DNA of 64,000 bases from CADCVT01 sp036389485. Lineage in GTDB: Bacteria; Actinomycetota; Thermoleophilia; Solirubrobacterales; Solirubrobacteraceae. The notes under the pieces are model-generated. The model was not told the DNA's origin. It saw nothing but the letters and a program-made list of their open reading frames with translations, and made no database searches. The stretch covers positions 1 to 64,000 of the forward strand of contig DASVPR010000059.1 of assembly GCA_036389485.1 (NCBI GenBank). The letters run 5' to 3'. The stretch's first letter is position 1. Every line of letters begins with the position of its first letter. Positions 44,634 to 51,452 of this stretch are shown one piece after another. Both the position numbers and the translations under genes were made by a program.

Positions 44634-45032
44634 ATGGCAACGATCCGGAAGCAGACGACGGTCGACGTGAGCGCATCCCGCGCGTGGGACGCCGCGCGCG
44701 ACTTCGGCAACCTCCACGAGCGGCTCGTGCCGGGCTTCGTGACGGACGCACACCTCGACGGCGACGCGCGAGTCGTCACGTTCGGAAGCGGCGCCGTGCT
44801 GCGCGAGCGCCTGATCGCGCGGGACGACGACGCGCGCCGGCTCGTCTGGTCGATCGTCGACGGCCCGTACGAGCACCACAACGGCTCCCTCGAAGTGGTC
44901 GAGCGGGGACCCGGCCAGACCGAGGTCGTCTGGACCACCGACCTCCTCCCCGACGAGGCCGCCGGGCCGACCGCCGCGGCGATGCAGGAGGGCATCGCCG
45001 TCATCAAGAGGACGCTGGAGGCGCCGGGCTAG
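44634..45032 (+). CDS. SRPBCC (START-like) family protein
   Basis: A 132-residue helix-grip protein of the polyketide cyclase/dehydrase-like SRPBCC group: IRKQTTVDVSASRAWDAARDFGNLHERLVPGFVTDAHLDGD at the start, central SIVDGPYEHHNGSLEVVERG, and a long C-terminal helix TAAAMQEGIAVIKRTLEA. Members bind hydrophobic ligands; the ligand is unknown. GGAAGG precedes the ATG. It is divergent from the AraC regulator, which probably controls it. Its TAG overlaps the -10-like TAGGAT (45030-45035) of tRNA-Cys. Confidence 0.88.
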   Translation: MATIRKQTTVDVSASRAWDAARDFGNLHERLVPGFVTDAHLDGDARVVTFGSGAVLRERLIARDDDARRLVWSIVDGPYEHHNGSLEVVERGPGQTEVVWTTDLLPDEAAGPTAAAMQEGIAVIKRTLEAPG

Positions 45033-45049
45033 GATGTGCCCCGCCTCCC

Positions 45050-45120
45050 GGCGCCGTGGCGGAGTGGCTACGCAGCGGCCTGCAAAGCCGTTTACACCGG
45101 TTCGATTCCGGTCGGCGCCT
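45050..45120 (+). tRNA. tRNA-Cys (anticodon GCA)
   Basis: A 71-base cloverleaf: acceptor GGCGCCG/CGGCGCC, short D stem GCG/CGC, anticodon arm GCGGC-CTGCAAA-GCCGT with anticodon GCA, T arm ACCGG-TTCGATT-CCGGT, discriminator T at 45120 as required for CysRS. CCA is not encoded. It lies 17 bases after the SRPBCC gene. Confidence 0.97.
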
Positions 45121-45148
45121 CTCGGCGAACGCGGTTAGGGTCGTGCGC

Positions 45149-45517
45149 ATGACGCCCCGACGCAATCTCAGCGCTCTGCTCCTGGTCGTCCCCGCCCTGG
45201 CGCTCGCCACGTGCGGCGGCGACAGCGACGAGGACAAGATCAAGGACCTCATCAACGACGTCAGCGCGAACGCCGAGGTGATCTGCGACAACGCCACCGA
45301 CCGCTTCCTGAAGGAGCAGCTGGGCGGCGATCGCGACGAGTGCAAGAAGCAGGCCAAGCAGGCCGAGCAGAGCGACCGCGACGGCGACGTCGACGACCTG
45401 AAGGTCGAGATCGACGGCGACAACGCGACCGCGACGTTCACGGACAACGAGGGCGACGACAGAACGGTCGAGCTGGTCAAGCAGGACGGCGACTGGAAGG
45501 TCGACTCCACGGAGTAG
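45149..45517 (+). CDS. Small Asp-rich lipoprotein, function unknown
   Basis: A 122-residue lipoprotein: signal MTPRRNLSALLLVVPALALATC with lipobox Cys near residue 22, then an acidic Asp/Lys-rich domain (DEDKIKDLINDVSANAEVICDNATDRFLKEQLGG) and a beta tail with TATFTDNEGDDRTVELVKQDGDWKVDS. The architecture recalls DUF4878/NTF2-like lipoproteins, where the last strands end in DGxWKVD; two Cys in the mature part may pair. The ATG at 45149 follows TAGGGT (45136-45141) by 7 bases, suggesting a leaderless mRNA. Confidence 0.82.
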   Translation: MTPRRNLSALLLVVPALALATCGGDSDEDKIKDLINDVSANAEVICDNATDRFLKEQLGGDRDECKKQAKQAEQSDRDGDVDDLKVEIDGDNATATFTDNEGDDRTVELVKQDGDWKVDSTE

Positions 45518-45567
45518 GCGCGGAGGGCTGCTGCGCCCCACCGAGCGGCGACTACGCTGAGCGGGCC

Positions 45568-46221
45568 ATGGTCGCCGCTCGCCGCAGCACCGTCCGTTTC
45601 GCCGTCGTCGCGCTCGCGGGCGTCATAGCCCTGTGGCTGCTCGTCTCGGCGATCGCCGGCTGGTCGCTGAACCCGTTCGCGACCGAGACGAAGGACCGCT
45701 CCCAGCCCGTCCTCGTCAAGTCGCTCGAGTCGCTGAGCGAGTACCGCGCGGCGACCGCGAACATGCAGGAGATCGTCGACATCGAGAAGGACGTCGGGCT
45801 GGTGCCGAGCTTCATCGCCGGCGAGAAGGCGCTGCTGGTCGCGGCGGGGACCGTGGAGGCCGGCGTCGACTTCGGGACGCTTCGCGAGCGCGGCTCGGTG
45901 AAGTTGAGCGACGATCGCAAGGCCGTCGAGATCGTCCTCCCGCCCGCGACGCTGTCCGAGGCGCGGGTGGACCTCGCGCGGTCGCGCGTCGTCGACACCG
46001 ACCGCGGCATCGTCAACCGCGTCGGCGACGCGTTCAGCGACGACACGAACGAGGAGCGCGAGCTGCTGCTGCTCGCGCAGCGCAAGATCGAGGAGGCCGC
46101 GCGGAAGGACCGCGCGCTGCTCGCGCTCGCCGAGCGCAACACCCGGTCGATGCTCACCGGCATGCTCCGAGGTCTCGGATTCGAGCGGATCACGATCCGC
46201 TTCGCGGCCCCCGCGACCTAG
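45568..46221 (+). CDS. DUF4230-family membrane-anchored protein
   Basis: A 217-residue protein with one N-terminal membrane helix (FAVVALAGVIALWLLVSAIAGW) and an outer DUF4230 domain: LVKSLESLSEYRAATANMQEIVDIEKDVGLVPSFIAGEKALLVAAGTVEAGVDF, VEIVLPPATLSEARVD, then a helical C-terminus AQRKIEEAARKDRALLALAERNTRSMLTGML. The function of DUF4230 is not established. TACGCT lies 9 bases before the ATG. It stands between a lipoprotein gene and the RsbW-like gene on the same strand. Confidence 0.88.
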   Translation: MVAARRSTVRFAVVALAGVIALWLLVSAIAGWSLNPFATETKDRSQPVLVKSLESLSEYRAATANMQEIVDIEKDVGLVPSFIAGEKALLVAAGTVEAGVDFGTLRERGSVKLSDDRKAVEIVLPPATLSEARVDLARSRVVDTDRGIVNRVGDAFSDDTNEERELLLLAQRKIEEAARKDRALLALAERNTRSMLTGMLRGLGFERITIRFAAPAT

Positions 46222-46271
46222 ACGCGGCGAGTAACGTTTGGCACACGCGCACCCGTGGAACTAGGGCTTCC

Positions 46272-46709
46272 ATGGGGTTCGAGGACGCCAGGCCGACGTC
46301 TGCCTTCGGCCGGACGGTTCCGGCCGTGGCCGACAACGTCGCGCCGCTGCGTCACGCCGTCGTCGACCTCGCTCAGGAGGCCGGCGCGGAGGACAAGGTC
46401 CGCACCGACCTCGCGCTCGCCGTCGGCGAGGCCTGCGCCAACGTCGTCGTCCACGCGTACCCGCCCGGAGACATCGGCCCGCTCATCGTCCAGGCCTCGA
46501 TCGTCGAGGATCGCGAGATCGTCGTGACCGTCGTCGACCAGGGCCAGGGGATGACCCCGCGCCCGGACAGCCCGGGGCTCGGCCTCGGCCTCCCGCTCAT
46601 CGCGAACCTCTCCGACCGCCTCGAGATCCAGGAGGGCCCGGACGGTGTCGGGACCCAGCTCGAGATGGTCTTCGCGCTGAAGCGCACGGCGCCCTGCCCG
46701 CACCATTAG
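46272..46709 (+). CDS. RsbW-like anti-sigma factor / serine-protein kinase (GHKL ATPase)
   Basis: A 145-residue HATPase_c domain protein. It shows the N box GEACANVVVHAYPP (Glu and Asn for ATP/Mg), G1 box VDQGQGMTP, and G2 box GLGLGLPLIANLSDRLEI. Such proteins bind a sigma factor and phosphorylate an anti-anti-sigma antagonist, controlling stress or development sigma factors. No antagonist (STAS) or sigma gene is adjacent; the WhiG-type sigma factor lies 8 kb away and any link is speculative. It ends before tRNA-Gly. Confidence 0.9.
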   Translation: MGFEDARPTSAFGRTVPAVADNVAPLRHAVVDLAQEAGAEDKVRTDLALAVGEACANVVVHAYPPGDIGPLIVQASIVEDREIVVTVVDQGQGMTPRPDSPGLGLGLPLIANLSDRLEIQEGPDGVGTQLEMVFALKRTAPCPHH

Positions 46710-46727
46710 AGGCGCCCGGACGACGGC

Positions 46728-46733
46728 TATACT
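46728..46733 (+). promoter_or_regulatory. TATACT -10 box of tRNA-Gly
   Basis: TATACT at 46728-46733 lies 11 bases before the mature tRNA 5' end at 46745. It falls just after the stop of the RsbW-like gene, so the tRNA has its own promoter. The -35 region (around 46705) is poorly conserved. Confidence 0.55.
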
Positions 46734-46744
46734 GCGCGCGCTAC

Positions 46745-46818
46745 GCGGCTGTAGCTCAGTTGGCTAGAGCGTCTGCTTGCCATGCAGAAGGTCGTGGGTT
46801 CGAATCCCATCAGCCGCT
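46745..46818 (+). tRNA. tRNA-Gly (anticodon GCC)
   Basis: A 74-base cloverleaf: acceptor GCGGCTG/CAGCCGC, D arm GCTC-AGTTGGCTA-GAGC, anticodon arm TCTGC-TTGCCAT-GCAGA with anticodon GCC, T arm GTGGG-TTCGAAT-CCCAT, discriminator T. CCA is not encoded. It is followed within five bases by a strong terminator. Confidence 0.97.
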
Positions 46819-46822
46819 CTCG

Positions 46823-46844
46823 AAGCCCCGCCTCGGCGGGGCTT
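46823..46844 (+). terminator. Terminator after tRNA-Gly, probably bidirectional
   Basis: AAGCCCCGC (46823-46831), tetraloop CTCG, GCGGGGCTT (46836-46844) then TTCG. A 9-bp perfect stem with A-tract and T-tract on its two sides. It should end tRNA-Gly transcription on the plus strand and the secreted Cys-rich gene (stop at 46853) on the minus strand. Confidence 0.8.
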
Positions 46845-46852
46845 TCGCGTCC

Positions 46853-47104
46853 CTAGGTCAGGTGGTAGTCGCCGTTGCGGTCGCGCTTGTGGCAGTGGAA
46901 GCCGTAGCGGTGGTACTGACGGTCCGCGCGGCGCGCGCAGTACTGCCCGCGGCGGAGGCACTTGTGGGCGCCGTTGATGACGGCGTGGACGTAGCTGCCG
47001 CGGCAGGACTTCGCGACCGCGGACGTGGGCGCGACGAGCGCCGGGCCGGGGGCGGACGCCGCCAGACCGAGCGCGACGAGCGCCGCAAGAGAGCGAGAAC
47101 GCAT
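46853..47104 (-). CDS. Small secreted Cys/His-rich protein, function unknown
   Basis: An 83-residue exported protein: signal MRSRSLAALVALGLAASAPG...AVAKS, then a compact domain SCRGSYVHAVINGAHKCLRRGQYCARRADRQYHRYGFHC with four Cys (likely two disulfides) and a basic tail KRDRNGDYHLT. Similar short C-x-C domains occur at the ends of secreted actinobacterial proteins, but I cannot name a family. An AGGAG ribosome site is eleven bases before the ATG. The shared terminator lies right after the stop. Confidence 0.78.
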   Translation of the reverse strand: MRSRSLAALVALGLAASAPGPALVAPTSAVAKSCRGSYVHAVINGAHKCLRRGQYCARRADRQYHRYGFHCHKRDRNGDYHLT

Positions 47105-47196
47105 TGCTCAACACTCCTGCTTCTGGTGCGGCCGCGCAATAGAACACGCGTCCGCCCCGCGGCCCGTCTGCTCCGAGAGTCGAAGCCGGGCGCTTC

Positions 47197-47553
47197 CTAC
47201 ACCCTCACGCCCCGGTCCGCGAGCCAGTCCGCGACGGGCTGCGGGGGATCGCCGGCGAACTCGGAGCGGGCGGCGAGGGTGAGGAGCTCCTCGTCGCCGG
47301 GGTCGTCCTCCGCGACGTCCCGGCGGTGCGCGAGGTACAGCACGATCGCCTGGGCCATCGTCACCGCGGGCTCGTCGTCGCCGCCGAACCCGATGCGCTC
47401 CTCGAGGTTGTCGAAGCCGGTCACCGGCTCGTCCGAGTCCTCGAAGCGCTGCTCGAACTCGGCGACGGCGGGGTCGTCGTTGTCGGGGTCGACCGCCTCG
47501 ACCGCGCGGCGGACGAGGTCGGAGATCGTGATCGGGTCTGGATTCCGGGGCAT
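47197..47553 (-). CDS. Acidic protein of unknown function
   Basis: A 118-residue acidic protein (DPDNDDPAVAEFEQRFEDSDEPVTGFDNLEERIGFGGDDEPAVTMAQAIVLYLAHRRDVAEDDPGDEELLTLAARSEFAGDPPQPVADWLADRGV). It looks soluble and helical; no domain is recognised. ATG at 47553 is the only good start. It follows the RNase HIII gene by nine bases on the same strand, so the two are probably co-transcribed. Its 3' side (47105-47196) has no gene and holds the promoter region of the secreted Cys-rich gene. Confidence 0.68.
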   Translation of the reverse strand: MPRNPDPITISDLVRRAVEAVDPDNDDPAVAEFEQRFEDSDEPVTGFDNLEERIGFGGDDEPAVTMAQAIVLYLAHRRDVAEDDPGDEELLTLAARSEFAGDPPQPVADWLADRGVRV

Positions 47554-47562
47554 GCGACGCCT

Positions 47563-48447
47563 CTACCCGGCCAGCACCCGCGCAGTCGTCGCGAAGTGGA
47601 GCTTGGCCACCTTCCGGAGCGCCTCGACGCCTCCGCGGGCCGCGATCTCGCGGGCGGCGGCGAGGACCGCCGGGGAGCCGCCGCCCTTCGGCAGCCCGCC
47701 CAGGCGCCGGAGGAACTCGTCGCGCGCGAGGATGGAGGCGGCGGCGACCGCCACGTCGGCCTCCGCGCGCGGGAACTGCACGACGCGGAGCGCGCGCTCG
47801 CGCGTGCCGGCCAGCAGCCTGCCCTCGACGACCCGCGCGTCGGCGAACTGGTCGACGATCGCGTACGCCGGGTCCGCGCCCGCCGCGAGCAGGTCCTCGA
47901 TCGACCGCGCATGAAGCCACGCGAGTAGTTCGTTCAGCCGGCGGCCTTCGCGGCCGAACTGCTCGTAGAGGTCGTTGTAGCGCGGCGGCGCGACGACGGT
48001 GACCGTGAAGCGAACGCGCCCGCGCACCTGCGGCGCGAGGCGCGCGACCCGCGCGTCACTGAGCTTCTTCGAGTCCACGACGCCGAGGTCGACGAGGAGG
48101 TCGGACGGGTCGACGCAGACCGCCGCGCTGACGAGCGGGCCGAAGTAGTCGCCCTTGCCGCTCTCGTCGGCGCCGGCCCACGGGCGGTCGCGGGCAAGGG
48201 ACGCGGTGGGGGGCGCGGTGCGGTCGGGAGCGGCCGACTCGGCGAACTCCGCCACGAGCCGCTCGAGGATCTCGCGGCCGGACCCCTTGCCGTCGACGCG
48301 CACGGTCCCGGTCGACCAGAGGGTCACCGTCGCGCCGTCGAGCTCGTACCGCCAGATCTCGCCGCTGCCGCGAGCGTCGCGACGGAGGGCGGCCGCCTGC
48401 TCCAGAGCCGCGCGGAGGGGGTCGCGCCGCTCCGGCCGAACCTTCAC
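47563..48447 (-). CDS. rnhC: Ribonuclease HIII
   Basis: A 294-residue RNase H that removes RNA from RNA-DNA hybrids. The HIII-type active-site signature AGADESGKGDYFGPLVSAAV is present (D94, E95), with VVDSKKLSD (D125), AYAIVDQFAD and a C-terminal IAARGGVEALRKVAKLHF. The N-terminal 85 residues form the TBP-like domain (IWRYELDGATVTLWSTGTVRVDGKGSGREILERL) that distinguishes HIII from HII. RNase HIII is better known from Firmicutes and Chlamydiae than from Actinobacteria. The GTG start overlaps the previous gene's stop (GTGA). Confidence 0.93.
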   Translation of the reverse strand: MKVRPERRDPLRAALEQAAALRRDARGSGEIWRYELDGATVTLWSTGTVRVDGKGSGREILERLVAEFAESAAPDRTAPPTASLARDRPWAGADESGKGDYFGPLVSAAVCVDPSDLLVDLGVVDSKKLSDARVARLAPQVRGRVRFTVTVVAPPRYNDLYEQFGREGRRLNELLAWLHARSIEDLLAAGADPAYAIVDQFADARVVEGRLLAGTRERALRVVQFPRAEADVAVAAASILARDEFLRRLGGLPKGGGSPAVLAAAREIAARGGVEALRKVAKLHFATTARVLAG

Positions 48448-48659
48448 TCCGCGTCGATCGGCGGGAACTCGCCGGGGACGCCGCGGCGGCGCCGATCGCG
48501 CAGGACCCGCTGATCGGAGTGCGCGTCGCCGTCCCGCGCGCGCCGCTCGGCCCGGCGCCGGTCGACGATCACCTCGACGTTCGGGTCGTCGGCGTAGTAC
48601 TGAGCCAGCTTGTCGTAGAGCTCGGGCGCGAGCTCCTCCGGGACGACGCAGTAGATCAT
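48444..48659 (-). CDS. Small conserved-looking protein, function unknown
   Basis: A 71-residue protein: MIYCVVPEELAPELYDKLAQYYADDPNVEVIVDRRRAERRARDGD followed by a basic tail. The first half has an alternating strand-helix-strand pattern and a central Arg cluster; no named domain. It sits between the zinc-ribbon protein gene and rnhC on the same strand, with the rnhC start overlapping its stop. Its coding bias matches its neighbours. Confidence 0.65.
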   Translation of the reverse strand: MIYCVVPEELAPELYDKLAQYYADDPNVEVIVDRRRAERRARDGDAHSDQRVLRDRRRRGVPGEFPPIDAE

Positions 48660-48673
48660 CGGCGCGCGGAAGG

Positions 48674-49366
48674 TTACGCGAGCGAGAGCTCGCCGCGCTC
48701 ATCAGCGGCCGAATTGGCCACGCGGTCGTGCTCGTCCAGCTCGTCGAGGTGGGTCCCCTGCTCGATCGCCCGGACCCCCGCCGCCTCGTCGGCCAGGTCC
48801 ACCTCGTACCGGTACCAGGAGAGCTCCCACGCAACGACGATCGACACCACGCTGCCCTCGGTCGCAGAGGGGCGGACCGACACGATCGGGTGCCCGAGCG
48901 ATCGCGCCACGGCCGCCACCTTCCGGGGGTGGTCGGAGGCGTTGAAGAGCTCGATCGCGCGCGCGACCTTCAGGTCCGCGTTCGTCGGGACCGCGTGGAC
49001 GTGACGCGGCTCCCGCGGGGCCTCGTAGACCGGCTCCGGCTCGACCGGGTCGGCAAGCGACTCCGCGGGCGGCAGCAGCTCCTCCGCCCCACCCGGCGGC
49101 AGGTCGTCGTGCCCGTTGTCGCGGCGCAGGCCCAGGCGGCCGAACAGGGACCGCCGGCCGTCGCGCGCGCGGCGCGTGCCGGCCGACAGGTCGAGGCCCT
49201 CGCGGATCCAGCCCTCGTGCGTCGCCCGGGCCGTGCACAGCTCACACACCATCCGCCGCGACCCGCCCGCGAGGAACACCTCGGCGTTCTCGCCGCGCAG
49301 CAGCGTGCGACCGCAGACGTCGCACGCCACCGCGGCGTGGGAGGTCGTGATGGACTTGCGCGTCAC
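48674..49366 (-). CDS. Zinc-finger-containing protein of unknown function
   Basis: A 230-residue protein with an N-terminal zinc-binding pair, CDVC (about 15-18) and CELC (about 41-44), a central acidic/proline linker, and a C-terminal domain: NADLKVARAIELFNASDHPRKVAAVARSLGHPIVSVRPSATEGSVVSIVVAWELSWYRYEVDL. The C-terminal part looks like an alpha-beta domain found in actinobacterial hypothetical proteins. No enzymatic motif is present. GTG start at 49366, 13 bases after the EF-G-like gene. Confidence 0.72.
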   Translation of the reverse strand: MTRKSITTSHAAVACDVCGRTLLRGENAEVFLAGGSRRMVCELCTARATHEGWIREGLDLSAGTRRARDGRRSLFGRLGLRRDNGHDDLPPGGAEELLPPAESLADPVEPEPVYEAPREPRHVHAVPTNADLKVARAIELFNASDHPRKVAAVARSLGHPIVSVRPSATEGSVVSIVVAWELSWYRYEVDLADEAAGVRAIEQGTHLDELDEHDRVANSAADERGELSLA

Positions 49367-49379
49367 GCCCCCAATGTAG

Positions 49380-51416
49380 TCAGGCGGGGGCGCCCTCCTC
49401 CTCGCGTGCCGCGCTGATCACGGACTGCGCGATGTGGTGCGGGACCTCCTCGTAGCGCAGGAACTCCATCGTGTAGTCGCCCTGGCCACCGGTGATCGCG
49501 CGCAGGTCCGGGGCGTACGTGAGCATCTCGGACATCGGGACCTCGGCCTTGACCTCGGTCATCATCCCGACCGGCTCCATCCCCTGCGGGCGCCCGCGGC
49601 GGGAGTTGAGGTCGCCGATGACGTCGCCCACCGACGACTCGGGCACCGACAGCGTCACGAGCATGATCGGCTCGAGCAGCACCGCGCCCGCCTGGGCCAT
49701 CGCGTCCTTCATCGCCAGCGAGCCCGCGGTGCGGAACGCCGCCTCCGACGAGTCGACCGTGTGGTACTGGCCGTCGAAGACCGTGACCTTGACGTCCTTG
49801 ATCGGATAGCCGGCGATCGGGCCCTCGGCCATCGCGTCGCGCACGCCCTTCTCGATCGCCGGGATGAACCCGCTCGGGATCACGCCGCCCTTGATCGCGT
49901 CGACGAACACGAGGCCGCTGTTGTCCTCGCCCGGCTCGATCGAGATGTGGCAGTCGCCGAACTGGCCGCGCCCGCCGGTCTGCTTCTTGTGGCGCCCATG
50001 GCCCTTGGCCGGCTTCTTGATCGTCTCCTGGTAGGGGACCCGCGGCGGCTTCAGCTCGACCTCCGCCCCGAAGCGGTCCTTGAGCCGCCCGACGACGACC
50101 TCGACGTGCATCTGCGACAGGCCCGCGAGGATCATCTCGCCCGTATCGGCGTCGCGGTGGACGTCGAGCGTCGGGTCCTCCTCCTGCAGGCGCCGCAGCG
50201 CGGTGAAGACCTTGTCCTCGTCGCCCTTCGCCGTCATCGAGAACGCCATGACCGGCGCCGGCATCTTGATCGACGGCATCGTGATCGGCTCGTCGCGGTC
50301 GGCCAGCCAGTCGCCCGCGCGGGTCTCCTTGAGCTTGCCGATCGCGCCCAGGTCGCCCGGCCCGACGTCGCCGCTCTCCAGCGAGCCGATGCGCTCCTTG
50401 GAGTGGGTGCGCGTGTTGAGCACGTGGCAGTCGGACTTCACGACGCCCTGGTAGACGCGGAAGAGGTTGATGCGGCCGGCGAACGGGTCGGCCTTCGTCT
50501 TGAAGACGTAGGCGAACATCGGCTTCGAGGCGTCCGGCTCGAGCGTGACCTCCGGCAGCTCCATCGCGCCGTGCTTCACGGGCGAGGGCAGGTCCTCGAC
50601 TATCGCGTCGAGCAGCCGGTTGGTGCCGAGGTTGCGGGTCGCGACGCCGCACGTGACCGGGAAGATGTCGCCGTGGTTCGTGCCGTCCTTCAGGGCGGTG
50701 ACGATCTCGTCGTGGGTGATCTCCTCGCCCTCGAGGTAGCGCTCCATCAGCGACTCGGAGACCTCCGCGACCTCGTCCATCAGCTTCTCGCGGTACTCCT
50801 CGGCCTGGCTTCGCAGCTCGTCCGGGATCGGGATCTCGGTGCAGTTCTCGCGCGCGGCGCCGTCGTAGGACCACGCCTTCATGTCGACGAGGTCGATGAC
50901 GCCGTTGACGTCGTGCTCGGACCCGATCGGGATCTCGGTCGCGACGACGTGCCGGCCGAACGCGGCCTTCAGCGCGTCGAGCGTGCGGAAGAAGTCGGCC
51001 CGCTCGCGGTCGAGCATGTTCACGAAGATCAGCCGGGCGATGTCGAGCTCGGCAGCGCGCTCCCAGAGGCGCTGCGTGCCCACCTCGACGCCCATGACCG
51101 CGTTGACCACGAAGATCGCCGACTCGCAGACGCGCAGCGCGCCGAGGGCGTCCGCGACGAAGCTCGGCTCGCCGGGCGTGTCGAGGAGGTTGATCTTGCG
51201 GTCCTGCCACTCGAACGTCGCCAGCGACGCCGAGATCGACATCTGCCGGGCCTGCTCGTCGGACTCGGCGTCGGACGTCGTGGTGCCGTCCTGCACGGAG
51301 CCGAGCCGCGTGATGGCGCCGGCCTGAAAGAGCAGGGCCTCGTTCAGCGAGGTCTTGCCGCTGCCCCGGTGGCCGACCAGGGCGACGTTGCGGATGCGAT
51401 CGGGCGCGTGAGACAC
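49380..51416 (-). CDS. EF-G-like translational GTPase (EF-G2 type) with altered switch II and G4
   Basis: A 678-residue protein with all five EF-G domains in order: G domain (1-280), II, III, IV (KGHGRHKKQTGGRGQFGDC), and V (LNSRRGRPQGMEPVGMM). P-loop GHRGSGKTSL (15-24) is EF-G2-like. The G3 segment is DTPGEPSF, with Glu83 where EF-G has the catalytic His of DTPGHVDF, and G4 is NMLD instead of NKxD. GTP hydrolysis and guanine specificity may therefore be weak. This is probably not the main elongation factor. GTG start with a strong GGAGAGGAGG upstream. Downstream of the LAL regulator gene. Confidence 0.92.
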   Translation of the reverse strand: MSHAPDRIRNVALVGHRGSGKTSLNEALLFQAGAITRLGSVQDGTTTSDAESDEQARQMSISASLATFEWQDRKINLLDTPGEPSFVADALGALRVCESAIFVVNAVMGVEVGTQRLWERAAELDIARLIFVNMLDRERADFFRTLDALKAAFGRHVVATEIPIGSEHDVNGVIDLVDMKAWSYDGAARENCTEIPIPDELRSQAEEYREKLMDEVAEVSESLMERYLEGEEITHDEIVTALKDGTNHGDIFPVTCGVATRNLGTNRLLDAIVEDLPSPVKHGAMELPEVTLEPDASKPMFAYVFKTKADPFAGRINLFRVYQGVVKSDCHVLNTRTHSKERIGSLESGDVGPGDLGAIGKLKETRAGDWLADRDEPITMPSIKMPAPVMAFSMTAKGDEDKVFTALRRLQEEDPTLDVHRDADTGEMILAGLSQMHVEVVVGRLKDRFGAEVELKPPRVPYQETIKKPAKGHGRHKKQTGGRGQFGDCHISIEPGEDNSGLVFVDAIKGGVIPSGFIPAIEKGVRDAMAEGPIAGYPIKDVKVTVFDGQYHTVDSSEAAFRTAGSLAMKDAMAQAGAVLLEPIMLVTLSVPESSVGDVIGDLNSRRGRPQGMEPVGMMTEVKAEVPMSEMLTYAPDLRAITGGQGDYTMEFLRYEEVPHHIAQSVISAAREEEGAPA

Positions 51417-51452
51417 GATCTTCCTCCTCTCCTTCGGGAAGGCGCGACCCTA

